From an uncultured Pelagibacteraceae bacterium (lineage in GTDB: Bacteria > Pseudomonadota > Alphaproteobacteria > Pelagibacterales > Pelagibacteraceae): a DNA stretch of 64,000 nt. Shown here piece by piece: positions 55,935-64,000 of the stretch; position 1 is the stretch's first letter, and each line of letters opens with the position of its first letter. The stretch spans positions 1 to 64,000 of the forward strand of contig CACGGJ010000002.1 of the NCBI GenBank assembly GCA_902572515.1. The letters are read 5' to 3'. The position numbers and the translations under genes are program-made. Under the pieces are notes generated by a model, which had not been told where the DNA came from, made no database searches, and saw only the letters and a program-made list of their open reading frames with translations.

Positions 55935-56259
55935 AACATATTTATTTCTTGCAGGTGCAGTATTTTTTGAAGTTGCTGGTACTATGTTATTACCTGTAAC
56001 TCAAAATTTTACAAAACTAATCCCAACAGCTGCTCTTGCATTCTTTTATCTTTGTGCTTTCTATCTTTTAACTTTTGTAGCAGACAAGATTCCCATCGCT
56101 ATTATGTATGCAACATGGAGTGGTCTTGGAATTTTTACAATTGCAATTCTCGGCTACATATTCTTTAAACAAACTTTGGCTTGGCAAGCAATATTGGGAC
56201 TATTCTTAATCGTAATAGGTGTAATTTTGGTAAATAGTTTTACTGGAAAGCTTAGCTAA
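55927..56259 (+). CDS. Small multidrug resistance (SMR) family membrane protein
   Basis: A 110-residue protein with four hydrophobic helices. Glu16 in FFEVAGTM corresponds to EmrE Glu14, the proton/substrate site, and MYATWSGLGIF matches EmrE's third helix. SMR proteins work as antiparallel dimers that exchange protons for cationic compounds; some subtypes transport guanidinium or betaine/choline-like cations. The subtype is not clear from sequence. It overlaps prpE by 8 bp and the convergent dihydroorotase gene by 8 bp. Confidence 0.85.
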   Translation: MVKTYLFLAGAVFFEVAGTMLLPVTQNFTKLIPTAALAFFYLCAFYLLTFVADKIPIAIMYATWSGLGIFTIAILGYIFFKQTLAWQAILGLFLIVIGVILVNSFTGKLS

Positions 56260-57559
56260 ACTGCAAAGGTGTACCGTCAGGATCACCTAAGATTTTTCCA
56301 TCCTGCATTTTAATTTTTCCTGCAATAATTGTATGAGTGGGTGTTCCTTTAAATTTAAATCCATTAAATGGTGACCATTTACATTTACTCTCTATATTTT
56401 CATTTTTAATCTCAATTGTTTTATTCATATCTACAATAGTAAAGTCAGCATCATAACCTTCTTTAATAAATCCTTTATTTTTAATTCCAAAAATCTTAAC
56501 TGGATTTTCACAAACAAAGTTCATTAATTGGTTAAGAGATAATTTTCCATCATTTATATGATTTAACATTACAGGCATTAAAGTTTGAACTCCTGGCATT
56601 CCTGAAGGTGTGTTAGGATACACCTTGTCTTTATTCTCTTTTAAATGAGGTGCGTGATCTGAACCGATTGTATCATTGAAATTATTTCTTACTCCATACC
56701 ATAATCTGTCGTAATGAGATTTATCTCTTAATGGCGGGTTCATTTGCGCGTATGTTCCAAGTTTGTCATAACAATCTGGAGCATAAAGAGTTAAATGCTG
56801 TGGAGTAATTTCAAATGTAATATTTCCTTTATGTTGAGATAGAAAATCAATTTCTTCCTTTGTGGTAATATGAAGCACATGAGCTTTTTTGTTGTGCTTT
56901 TCTGCAATTCGAACAATTCTTCTTGTAGATGCTATTGCACATTCTGCACTTCTCCAAACTGGATGGGTATGAACATCACCCTCTTTAATTAATTTCTTGT
57001 TTGCTTTTAAAATGGCCTCATCTTCGGAATGAACCGCTACTACTTTTGAGGCATTTTGAAAAACCTTATCTATATCGTCTTCTTCAGCAACTAATAAATT
57101 GCCTGTTGAAGATCCTGCAAAAAGCTTAATTCCACAACAACCTTCCAAACCTTCTAAACTTGCTAAATCATCTGCATTGTTAGCTGTTGCTCCAAAATAA
57201 AAAGCATAATTGGAATACATTCTATTTTTAGCGAGATCTAGTTTTCTTTGAAATTCCTTCATATTAGAAGTTGGTGGATTTGTATTAGGCATTTCGAATA
57301 CACTTGTAATACCTCCTGCAATTGCTGCTCTACTTCCTGAATGAAGATCTTCGGTATCCGTTGAACCCGGTTCTCTAAAATGTGTTTGAGTATCTATGCA
57401 ACCAGGTAACACAGTATGACCTTCTGCATTTATTGTCTCTTTTGCTTCTTCTGAAATTTGTCCAATCTGCTGAATTTTTCCATCTTTTATAGCAACATCA
57501 ACATGTTTTAATTCGCCATCGATGTAACATTGTCCGTTTTTAATTATAAGATCTAACAT
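56252..57559 (-). CDS. pyrC: Dihydroorotase (alphaproteobacterial variant)
   Basis: A 435-residue amidohydrolase of the dihydroorotase type that cyclises carbamoyl aspartate in pyrimidine synthesis. DTQTHFREPGSTDTEDLHSG (near residue 56) and FEMPNTNPPT are diagnostic, and HSEDE, VLHITTKEE and IGSDHAPH supply later metal ligands. The first His of the usual HxH is Gln (Gln-Thr-His), as in a recognised dihydroorotase group of alphaproteobacteria. Lysine of GIKLFAGSS may replace the usual carbamylated residue. An inactive paralog acting with another PyrC cannot be excluded. Confidence 0.85.
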   Translation of the reverse strand: MLDLIIKNGQCYIDGELKHVDVAIKDGKIQQIGQISEEAKETINAEGHTVLPGCIDTQTHFREPGSTDTEDLHSGSRAAIAGGITSVFEMPNTNPPTSNMKEFQRKLDLAKNRMYSNYAFYFGATANNADDLASLEGLEGCCGIKLFAGSSTGNLLVAEEDDIDKVFQNASKVVAVHSEDEAILKANKKLIKEGDVHTHPVWRSAECAIASTRRIVRIAEKHNKKAHVLHITTKEEIDFLSQHKGNITFEITPQHLTLYAPDCYDKLGTYAQMNPPLRDKSHYDRLWYGVRNNFNDTIGSDHAPHLKENKDKVYPNTPSGMPGVQTLMPVMLNHINDGKLSLNQLMNFVCENPVKIFGIKNKGFIKEGYDADFTIVDMNKTIEIKNENIESKCKWSPFNGFKFKGTPTHTIIAGKIKMQDGKILGDPDGTPLQFS

Positions 57560-57602
57560 TTAGAGAAAAAGTTATTATATTAAAATAAGCTATTAATCAA
57601 AT

Positions 57603-58493
57603 ATGAATATTAAAAACGTTTACATTTTAGATGACAGAGCAATTCTTTATATTAATGGAGAAGATGCAAAAGAGTTTCTTCAAAATCTAATCAGTAACGA
57701 CATAAACAAAGTAAGCGATGTAAATAGTTGTTTTAGTTCTTTACTTACACCCCAAGGTAAATTTTTATATGAATTTATAATAGTAAAACATAAGTCTGGA
57801 TATATTTTAGATTGTGAAAAACCTCAGGCAGAGGAATTATTCAAACAATTGTCACTATATAAGTTAAGATCAAAAGTTGAAATTCTAAATTTAAGTAATG
57901 AATTTGTTGTAGCAGCATTTTCTCAAGAAAAATTTTTAACTTTTGATGAAGCAAAGGATCAACCTGGTTACACAATTAAATATAGAGAAGATCCAATTTT
58001 TTTAGATCCAAGAAATAAAGAATTGGGTGCTAGATTAATTATTAATCTAGAAAAACTTTATTTATCTTTAAAAAAACTAGATCTTCACGATGCAAATCTG
58101 AGAGAATATTATGCATTAAGTCATAGCCTTGGAATTGTTCCAAAAGATTTAAATAAATTGAAAGAAAAATTGTTTGGTATTGAATGCAATTTTGAAGAAT
58201 TAAATGGAATAGATTTCAAAAAAGGTTGTTATGTTGGTCAAGAAAATACAGCACGAATTAAATTAAAGAACAAGCTTTCAAAAAGATTGTTTCCTATTAA
58301 TTTAATTAATGGAAAACTACACGAAGGCGAAAGTATTTATAATAATGAAATTGAAATAGGTAAGGTTTTAATTGATAGCGACTACCCTTTTGCTTTAATT
58401 AAATACTTAAACAAAAACTTTGATGAAAAAGGAAATTTTAAAACTAAAGAAGCTTCAATAAATATCAATAAACCTGATTGGATAAAAAACTAA
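57603..58493 (+). CDS. ygfZ: Folate-binding protein YgfZ (Fe-S cluster repair)
   Basis: A 296-residue protein of the YgfZ/IBA57 family. The diagnostic KGCYVGQE motif (Cys about residue 214) and the following ARIKLKNKLSKRLFP region are present; the N-terminal domain resembles GcvT and binds tetrahydrofolate. It assists assembly or repair of 4Fe-4S enzymes such as aconitase, MiaB and fumarase. It is the only gene between dihydroorotase and a tiny membrane protein gene. Confidence 0.9.
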   Translation: MNIKNVYILDDRAILYINGEDAKEFLQNLISNDINKVSDVNSCFSSLLTPQGKFLYEFIIVKHKSGYILDCEKPQAEELFKQLSLYKLRSKVEILNLSNEFVVAAFSQEKFLTFDEAKDQPGYTIKYREDPIFLDPRNKELGARLIINLEKLYLSLKKLDLHDANLREYYALSHSLGIVPKDLNKLKEKLFGIECNFEELNGIDFKKGCYVGQENTARIKLKNKLSKRLFPINLINGKLHEGESIYNNEIEIGKVLIDSDYPFALIKYLNKNFDEKGNFKTKEASININKPDWIKN

Positions 58494-58498
58494 TTTTC

Positions 58499-58660
58499 TT
58501 ATTTAAATAAATAAACAATCATTAAAATAATAAAAACTATAACAATCCAAATGCTGAGGTTTTTAAGAAATTGGTTTAATTGAGAATTTGATTGTAAAAA
58601 ACTTGGTAGAACTAAAAGTAAAACACCAATCATAAATATTACTGAAAGCAATTTATCCAT
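58499..58660 (-). CDS. Small two-helix membrane protein
   Basis: A 53-residue protein starting at 58660, where GGAG lies 6-9 bases upstream of the ATG. Residues 4-22 and 34-52 are hydrophobic, separated by a polar linker with QSNSQLNQ. An upstream in-frame start would fall inside the tRNA gene and is rejected. Function unknown. It ends 6 bases from ygfZ on the opposite strand. Confidence 0.65.
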   Translation of the reverse strand: MDKLLSVIFMIGVLLLVLPSFLQSNSQLNQFLKNLSIWIVIVFIILMIVYLFK

Positions 58661-58686
58661 CAAAAACTCCTCTATAAAATTCACTT

Positions 58687-58772
58687 TGGTGCGGTCGGAG
58701 AGACTCGAACTCTCATGGACTAGGTCCACACGGCCCTCAACCGTGCCTGTCTACCAATTTCAGCACGACCGC
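58687..58772 (-). tRNA. tRNA-Leu (anticodon GAG)
   Basis: On the minus strand the acceptor 5' GCGGTCG pairs with CGACCGC, followed by A and an encoded CCA. The D arm, a long variable arm typical of class II tRNA, and TTCGAGTC T arm are present. The anticodon stem CACGG/CCGTG encloses TTGAGGG, giving anticodon GAG, which reads CUC and CUU leucine codons. Length 86 bases with CCA. Confidence 0.95.
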
Positions 58773-58827
58773 GATATGTCCCATAATAAATGAATGACAA
58801 TCATGATTCAAATTGGTAAAAATCCTC

Positions 58828-59817
58828 ATGGAATTTACACAAGAAGTACGTAAAGCAACAGATCCTATTTATCAAAAAATTTCTAAGGTTATGCCTGAAA
58901 TTGAATGGTCAGTACATGCTCCGTACATTCATAAAATTAATAAATTAAAAAAAGAAAAAAATGCTGTTATTCTAGCCCACAATTATCAAACTCCAGAAAT
59001 TTATCATGGTGTTGCAGATTTTTCTGCTGACTCCCTTGCATTAGCAATTGAAGCCTCAAAAACTTCAGCTGATATTATTTTAATGGCTGGAGTTCATTTT
59101 ATGGCAGAGACTGCAAAATTAATGAGCCCTAATAAAAAAGTTATTCTACCAGATATGGATGCTGGTTGTTCTTTATCCTCATCTATTACAGGTAGAGATG
59201 TAAGACTATTAAAAGAAAAATACCCAGGTGTTCCTGTTGTATCTTATGTCAACACATCAGCAGAGGTTAAAGCTGAAACAGACGTTTGTTGTACTTCTGC
59301 TAATGCAGTTAAAATAGTTAAATCACTAGGGGTAAAAAAAGTAATATTTTTACCTGATGATTATTTAGCTAAATATGTTGCTTCTCAAACTGATGTTGAA
59401 ATTATTTCTTGGAAAGGAATTTGCATTGTTCATGATCAATTTAATAAAAAAGAAATTGAAGATATAAGAAAAAATAATCCAGGAATTAAAATTATAGCAC
59501 ACCCAGAGTGCCCACCTGATGTAATTGAAGCAAGTGATTTCGCTGGATCAACATCTGGAATGATAAAATATGTAAAAGATAATCAACCAAAAAAAGTAAT
59601 GATGGTTACAGAGTGTTCAATGAGTGACAATATCCAAATAGAAAATCCAAATGTAGACTTTGTTAAACCATGTAATATGTGCCCTCACATGAAAAAAATT
59701 ACACTTCCAAAGATATTAGATTGTTTAGAAAATGAGACTGGTGAAATTATTATGGACAAAGAAACGATTGATAAAGCCAGAATATCTGTAGAAAGAATGG
59801 CAGCCATTGGCAGATAA
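58828..59817 (+). CDS. nadA: Quinolinate synthase A
   Basis: A 329-residue enzyme that condenses iminoaspartate with dihydroxyacetone phosphate to quinolinate. Three 4Fe-4S cluster cysteines are seen in DAGCSLSSS, MMVTECSMSD and CNMCPHMKK; AVILAHNYQTPEIY and CCTSANAVK are further signatures. The ATG at 58828 is preferred over an in-frame TTG at 58813 because it gives the normal N-terminus. nadC begins 4 bases after its stop. Confidence 0.93.
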   Translation: MEFTQEVRKATDPIYQKISKVMPEIEWSVHAPYIHKINKLKKEKNAVILAHNYQTPEIYHGVADFSADSLALAIEASKTSADIILMAGVHFMAETAKLMSPNKKVILPDMDAGCSLSSSITGRDVRLLKEKYPGVPVVSYVNTSAEVKAETDVCCTSANAVKIVKSLGVKKVIFLPDDYLAKYVASQTDVEIISWKGICIVHDQFNKKEIEDIRKNNPGIKIIAHPECPPDVIEASDFAGSTSGMIKYVKDNQPKKVMMVTECSMSDNIQIENPNVDFVKPCNMCPHMKKITLPKILDCLENETGEIIMDKETIDKARISVERMAAIGR

Positions 59818-59821
59818 TTAA

Positions 59822-60655
59822 GTGTCAAAAATAAAACTAAGCAAAGAATTTATTAAAAGCACTGTTAAGCTAGCTTTAAACGAAGATCTTTATCCCTCAG
59901 GAGACATTACTTCGAGTCTAATTAATAATAATAAAGTTGTGAATGTTAAATTAATTTCAAATCAAAGCGCTATTGTTGGAGGGTTATTATTTGCCAAACA
60001 AGCTTTTGTATTAATTGATGATAAAATAAAATTTATTATTAAAAAAAAAGATGGTTCTAGAGTTAAAAAAGGGAATTTAGTAGCTTTAATTAAAGGCAAT
60101 GCAAAAAATATTCTAATCGCTGAAAGAGTAGCTTTAAATTTTTTGTCTCATATTTCTGGAATAGCGACTAAAACTAATGAATTTATTAAATTAGCTGGAA
60201 AAAAAACTAAAATTTGTTGCACAAGAAAAACAATTCCTAATTTAAGAGTTATCCAAAAATATGCTGTTAAATTAGGAGGTGGCACAAATCATAGATTTAA
60301 TTTAAGCGATGAATATTTAATTAAAGATAACCATATTGCTAGTTCAGATTTAAAAAACTTAGTTTTAAAAGCAATTAAGAATAAAAAAGGAAAAAAAATT
60401 ACTGTTGAAGTTGATAATATTAAACAACTCAAATCAATTATAGGTCTAAAGTTTAATACTGTTCTTTTGGATAATATGAATCTAAAAAATTTAAGAGTTG
60501 GTGTTAAAATTTCCAAAAAATATTATGAAACTGAAGCATCTGGCAATGTTAGTTTAAAAACTGTCAAAGCTATTGCATCCACTGGAGTAAATAGAATTTC
60601 TGTAGGTAGTATTACTCATAGCGCTCCTGCAGTTGACTTTAAAATAGAGTTCTAG
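59822..60655 (+). CDS. nadC: Nicotinate-nucleotide pyrophosphorylase (quinolinate phosphoribosyltransferase)
   Basis: A 277-residue enzyme that turns quinolinate and PRPP into nicotinate mononucleotide. NEDLYPSGDITS, RVALNFLSHISGIAT, TRKTIPNLRVIQKYAVKLGG (first 20 residues at about 138-157) and the IKDNHI motif are typical. The start is GTG. nadA precedes it; the usual nadB between them is missing. It overlaps the convergent MazG-like gene by 4 bp. Confidence 0.94.
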   Translation: MSKIKLSKEFIKSTVKLALNEDLYPSGDITSSLINNNKVVNVKLISNQSAIVGGLLFAKQAFVLIDDKIKFIIKKKDGSRVKKGNLVALIKGNAKNILIAERVALNFLSHISGIATKTNEFIKLAGKKTKICCTRKTIPNLRVIQKYAVKLGGGTNHRFNLSDEYLIKDNHIASSDLKNLVLKAIKNKKGKKITVEVDNIKQLKSIIGLKFNTVLLDNMNLKNLRVGVKISKKYYETEASGNVSLKTVKAIASTGVNRISVGSITHSAPAVDFKIEF

Positions 60656-61023
60656 TTTACGAATTTAGAGAGATCCGGTTTAAAATAATTTGGACCTTTC
60701 ATTACTTTTCCTGACTCATTGTAGATTGGTTTGCCATTCCCATCTAACTTGCTCATATTAGAGTTTTGGACCTCTTCAAAACATTTATCAAGATCAATCC
60801 CAAATGCATGCCCTGCCCCATAAGTTACATATAATATATCTGTAAGCGCATCAGCTACTTCCAATAAATCCTTATTATTCATAGCTTCTGTAAGTTCTTC
60901 TAGTTCCTCTTTAATTAGGTCTAACCTTAATTTATTTATTTTATCAGTACTAAATGAAGGTTTTGTTTTAACCTCCTGACCAAAAGTTTTCATGAAAGTG
61001 CCAACTTTGCTAAAATTCGACAT
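60652..61023 (-). CDS. MazG-like nucleoside triphosphate pyrophosphohydrolase-type protein
   Basis: A 123-residue protein of the all-alpha NTP pyrophosphohydrolase superfamily. The metal-binding pattern E-E-x2-E ... D-A-x-T-D is seen in LIKEELEELTEAM and LLEVADALTDILYVTYGAGHAFG, and the C-terminal KPIYNESGKVMKGPNY is common in phosphoribosyl-ATP pyrophosphohydrolase-like or phage-type proteins. House-cleaning of modified nucleotides is likely; histidine synthesis (HisE) is less likely given the tail. Confidence 0.8.
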   Translation of the reverse strand: MSNFSKVGTFMKTFGQEVKTKPSFSTDKINKLRLDLIKEELEELTEAMNNKDLLEVADALTDILYVTYGAGHAFGIDLDKCFEEVQNSNMSKLDGNGKPIYNESGKVMKGPNYFKPDLSKFVN

Positions 61024-61090
61024 AATGCTCCTGTATGTTTTTAAAAATTTATTGTATGTTAATAATTATTTGTTACTTAAAAATTAATCA

Positions 61091-62479
61091 ATGAAATTAA
61101 GAAAAGAATTTGACAGTATTGGAAGTATAAACGTCCCAAATGATAAGTATTGGGGTGCATCTACTCAAAGATCCAACAAATATTTTAATATAGGTAAAAT
61201 TTTAGTTAATATTTCAATAATAAAATCAATTGCAATTATTAAGAGAGCAGCAGCATTAGTGCATGCAAAAGATAAATTGATTGATGGTAGAATTGCTAAA
61301 GGAATAATCAAAGCATCAGATGAGGTAATTAAAGGTAAACTAGATGAAAACTTTCCATTAAAAGTTTGGCAGACAGGTTCTGGTACACAGACAAATATGA
61401 ATGTAAATGAGGTTATAGCTAACAGAGCAATAGAAATTTTAGGTGGAAAAAAAGGAACCAAAAAGCCTGTTCATCCGAATGATCACGTAAATAAATCTCA
61501 ATCTACAAATGATGTTTTTCCAACTGCAATGCACATATCAATAGCTAAAGAGACATTAAGTAAAATGATACCTAGTTTAAAGATATTAGAAAAAGAGTTA
61601 AAAAGAAAATCTAATGAGTTTAAAAATATAGTTAAAATTGGAAGAACACACCTTCAAGATGCAACTCCACTTTCACTAGGACAAGAATTTTCTGGATATC
61701 ATTTTCAAGTTAAAAAAAGTATCGAAAGAATAGAATATGCTTTAAAAGAAATATTATTTCTTGCACAAGGTGGTACTGCTGTTGGTACAGGAATAAATTC
61801 GAAGAAAAATTTTGATAAAAAAATTGTAAAAGAGATCGCTAAATTTACAAAAATAAAATTTAAACCAGCTCCAAATAAATTTGCTGAGCTTGCAGCTCAT
61901 GATTCAATCGTTAATTTTTCTGGTGCATTGAATACTTGTGCTGTTGCGTTAATGAAAATTTCAAATGATATTCGTTTTTTAGGTTCTGGTCCTAGAGCAG
62001 GTTATGGAGAATTGATTTTGCCTGAAAACGAACCTGGATCCTCAATTATGCCTGGAAAAGTTAACCCAACACAGTGTGAAGCTGTTACAATGGTTTGTGT
62101 TAAAGTTATTGGAAATCACAATGGAATAACTATGGCAGGATCTCATGGACATTTCGAACTAAACGTATTCAAGCCATTAATAGCTCATAATATCTTGCAA
62201 TCGATCGACTTAATCGCTGATAGCACAAAAAATTTTGCTCTTTATTGTGTTAAAGGAATAAAAGCTAATAAAAAAAAAATACAAGAACATTTAGATAATT
62301 CATTAATGCTTGTAACTGCTCTCGCTCCGCATATTGGATATGACAAAGCTGCAAAAATCGCAAAAACAGCACTTAAAAACAATACAACTTTAAAATATGA
62401 AACGCTGAAGACTGGATTAATCAACGAAAAAGATTACAACAGAATAGTAGATCCAAAAAAAATGATCTATCCAGAATAA
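61091..62479 (+). CDS. fumC: Class II fumarate hydratase
   Basis: A 462-residue fumarase that interconverts fumarate and malate in the TCA cycle. YWGASTQRS, QTGSGTQTNMN, KSQSTNDVFPTAMH, GRTHLQDATPLSLGQEF and the mobile loop GSSIMPGKVNPTQCEA are conserved; the catalytic Ser and His are within the last two. Length is normal, with no cluster motif, so it is oxygen-stable. It converges on the AsmA-like gene with a 13-bp overlap. Confidence 0.96.
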   Translation: MKLRKEFDSIGSINVPNDKYWGASTQRSNKYFNIGKILVNISIIKSIAIIKRAAALVHAKDKLIDGRIAKGIIKASDEVIKGKLDENFPLKVWQTGSGTQTNMNVNEVIANRAIEILGGKKGTKKPVHPNDHVNKSQSTNDVFPTAMHISIAKETLSKMIPSLKILEKELKRKSNEFKNIVKIGRTHLQDATPLSLGQEFSGYHFQVKKSIERIEYALKEILFLAQGGTAVGTGINSKKNFDKKIVKEIAKFTKIKFKPAPNKFAELAAHDSIVNFSGALNTCAVALMKISNDIRFLGSGPRAGYGELILPENEPGSSIMPGKVNPTQCEAVTMVCVKVIGNHNGITMAGSHGHFELNVFKPLIAHNILQSIDLIADSTKNFALYCVKGIKANKKKIQEHLDNSLMLVTALAPHIGYDKAAKIAKTALKNNTTLKYETLKTGLINEKDYNRIVDPKKMIYPE

Positions 62480-63957
62480 TTTTTTAATGCTTCATTTAAT
62501 AAGTTTTTAAAATAAATTTTATTTTTAAGTTTATGTTTTTTTAAAATTAAATTATTTAAAATCTTATTAATATCTTGATTAATAATATTATCGATTTTAA
62601 TATCTTTTAATTCCGCTATCCTTTGATCAAAATTATAAGAAAAATTTAAATCAATTTGATTTATCTTTCTTCTATAATTTTTTGGTGTAACGAAAAATTT
62701 ATATATTTCATTATAGTCAATAATATTTATCTTTAATTTTCCATCTAAAACCAATTCACCATCATTGATAAAAATTAAACTCTCTAATAATTCAAATTCT
62801 ACAAAATTTCTCCATCCAAATTTTGTATTATCTACATCAATCAAACCATCTTGAATTTTTGACTTTAAATTAATGTCTTTAAAATTATAATTTTTATAAA
62901 TTTTATCTGCATTTATTTTTAATTTAAAATCTATGTTTTTATTATTCAATATTTCTGTTTTTAAAAATTGTACAATAATTGCATTTGACCCAAATATAAA
63001 ATCTAGATTTAGTTCCTCTAAATCACCTTCTAAACTTGCAAAAAAAGGTTTAAAATTAAACTCTCCCTTATAGGATAAAGTTTGTTGATCTATTTTATCA
63101 AATACATGAAATTTAAAAATATTTTTTTCAATTTGATAATTTAAATTTCTTTTTAGTTTGTTAAAAATAAGTTCAGATTTTCCTATTTTTTTTTCATTCT
63201 TTAGGCTTAATTCATTTTTAATTTTCAGGTTTAATTGATTAAAATTGATTTTTGAAAAAATATTACTTTTATCCTCATTGAAAAAAGTTTTCATAGAAAA
63301 TGGAATATTAAAAATTTCATTTTCTGAATAAAAAATGTTTTTTTGCTCTTTTTTTTCAAAATAGTATTTAATTTTAATAATTTTATTTATAAAAAGTACT
63401 TCATCCTCAGAATTTTTGAAAAAAATATTACTATTTTTAATTATAAAATCTGTACTTTGAAAATTTTTTTTCAACATATTTTGGAAAAAGTTATAATTTT
63501 TTTTGTTAAGATTAAAATTTGCATTTTCTAAAATTAAATCAGCGATTTCAATATTTTTTAACGAAAAAAAATTATTATATGATACAAAAATTTTTAACTT
63601 ACTGATCTTTGAAATTTCAGTTTTATTGACTAATAAAACTGATTCTGTAGTTGTAAAGTGTGGTTTGGGGAAAAAATTATATTTTAGGTTTTGAGAAAAC
63701 TCAAAATTTAAATCTAATTTATTTTGAAGTTCAGTTTTCAAATGTTTTGAGATATCAGATTGATTATAGAAAGTAGGTAATAAAAGATAAGATGTTAATA
63801 ATACAAAAACTGCGACAAATATTAAAATTATTTTATTATTTCTAAATAAATTGCTTAAATTTTTAAAATTTAACTTGTTTAAATTTTTTTCTAAAAGACT
63901 ATTAATAAATCTACTGATGTTTTTTATATATTTTACAAAAAAATTTGTTTTACTCAT
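62467..63957 (-). CDS. AsmA-like membrane-anchored protein
   Basis: A 496-residue protein when started at the ATG at 63957; an in-frame TTG at 63966 is weaker. Residues about 44-66 form one transmembrane helix near a basic N-terminus, and the rest is Asn/Lys/Phe-rich beta strands, with KPHFTTTESVLLVNK after the helix, as in AsmA/YhdP-type proteins. AsmA proteins bridge inner and outer membranes and move phospholipids or help outer membrane assembly. The low-complexity composition makes family assignment moderate. Confidence 0.65.
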   Translation of the reverse strand: MSKTNFFVKYIKNISRFINSLLEKNLNKLNFKNLSNLFRNNKIILIFVAVFVLLTSYLLLPTFYNQSDISKHLKTELQNKLDLNFEFSQNLKYNFFPKPHFTTTESVLLVNKTEISKISKLKIFVSYNNFFSLKNIEIADLILENANFNLNKKNYNFFQNMLKKNFQSTDFIIKNSNIFFKNSEDEVLFINKIIKIKYYFEKKEQKNIFYSENEIFNIPFSMKTFFNEDKSNIFSKINFNQLNLKIKNELSLKNEKKIGKSELIFNKLKRNLNYQIEKNIFKFHVFDKIDQQTLSYKGEFNFKPFFASLEGDLEELNLDFIFGSNAIIVQFLKTEILNNKNIDFKLKINADKIYKNYNFKDINLKSKIQDGLIDVDNTKFGWRNFVEFELLESLIFINDGELVLDGKLKINIIDYNEIYKFFVTPKNYRRKINQIDLNFSYNFDQRIAELKDIKIDNIINQDINKILNNLILKKHKLKNKIYFKNLLNEALKNYSG

Positions 63958-64000
63958 AACAGCCAAAAAAACTTATAAAGTATTATTTTAAATGATAAAC

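Noticed and set aside
58661-58729. N-terminal extension of the small membrane protein up to 58729
   Set aside because: The extension runs through the tRNA-Leu gene; the internal ATG at 58660 has a proper ribosome binding site.
1-64000. Mobile elements, CRISPR arrays or prophage
   Set aside because: I saw no transposase, integrase, phage structural gene or regularly spaced repeats in any part of the window.

Overview
The window looks like a piece of a streamlined, strongly AT-rich marine alphaproteobacterial chromosome, most likely SAR11 (Pelagibacterales). The reasons are very short intergenic gaps, many 1-10 bp gene overlaps, a blue-tuned proteorhodopsin next to ferredoxin/reductase genes, a glycine betaine ABC importer, zinc-finger-less DksA, and shortened versions of common enzymes (for example an IMP dehydrogenase without CBS domains). 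This assignment is inference; there is no rRNA in the window. I see no insertion sequence, prophage or CRISPR array.

Region 1 (about 1-13.9 kb) centres on quaternary amines. It holds two oxidoreductases at the left edge, a gamma-butyrobetaine-hydroxylase-like (or TmpA-like) oxygenase, an OpuA-type glycine betaine importer with a UUCG hairpin after the binding-protein gene, and an SDR. These are followed by a three-enzyme carnitine-to-betaine module (carnitine dehydrogenase, BKACE cleavage enzyme, thioesterase). The thioesterase gene is tightly coupled to a TauD-type oxygenase, a PhnZ/TmpB-type HD diiron oxygenase with every known metal ligand, and a choline-dehydrogenase-like GMC oxidase. Read together, the region looks able to collect glycine betaine from carnitine, choline and possibly a trimethylammonium phosphonate. 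An agmatinase-family ureohydrolase ends it.

Region 2 (13.9-22.6 kb) has two tandem EamA exporters, an IPNS-like 2OG oxygenase, and a five-gene coupled operon: luciferase-like flavin monooxygenase, ThDP enzyme, AA_synth/DUF1185 protein, alpha/beta hydrolase, aldehyde dehydrogenase. Three of its parts parallel the Rut pyrimidine pathway. Its substrate is unknown.

Region 3 (22.6-38.7 kb) is mostly housekeeping: panB, a VOC protein, guaA, guaB, rlmE, a glycosyltransferase, pssA/psd, icd, alaS, recA, a TolC-like protein, D-glycerate 3-kinase and small GFA, VOC and cupin genes, with one degraded GFA gene fragment.

Region 4 (38.7-45.7 kb) looks accessory: umuDC under a promoter carrying repeats and a LexA-like box also found at recA, then a full urease operon (ureDABCEFG) and a small SCGCC-tailed protein.

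Region 5 (45.7-64 kb) contains an alginate-lyase-like exported protein with two membrane glycosyltransferase genes, dksA with two tiny membrane proteins, GST, FNR-like reductase, 2Fe-2S ferredoxin, fatty acid desaturase, proteorhodopsin, propionyl-CoA synthetase, an SMR transporter, dihydroorotase, ygfZ, tRNA-Leu(GAG), nadA-nadC, a MazG-like protein, fumC and an AsmA-like protein. No gene-free stretch exceeds 300 bases; the longest, 53821-54032, carries palindromes upstream of proteorhodopsin.
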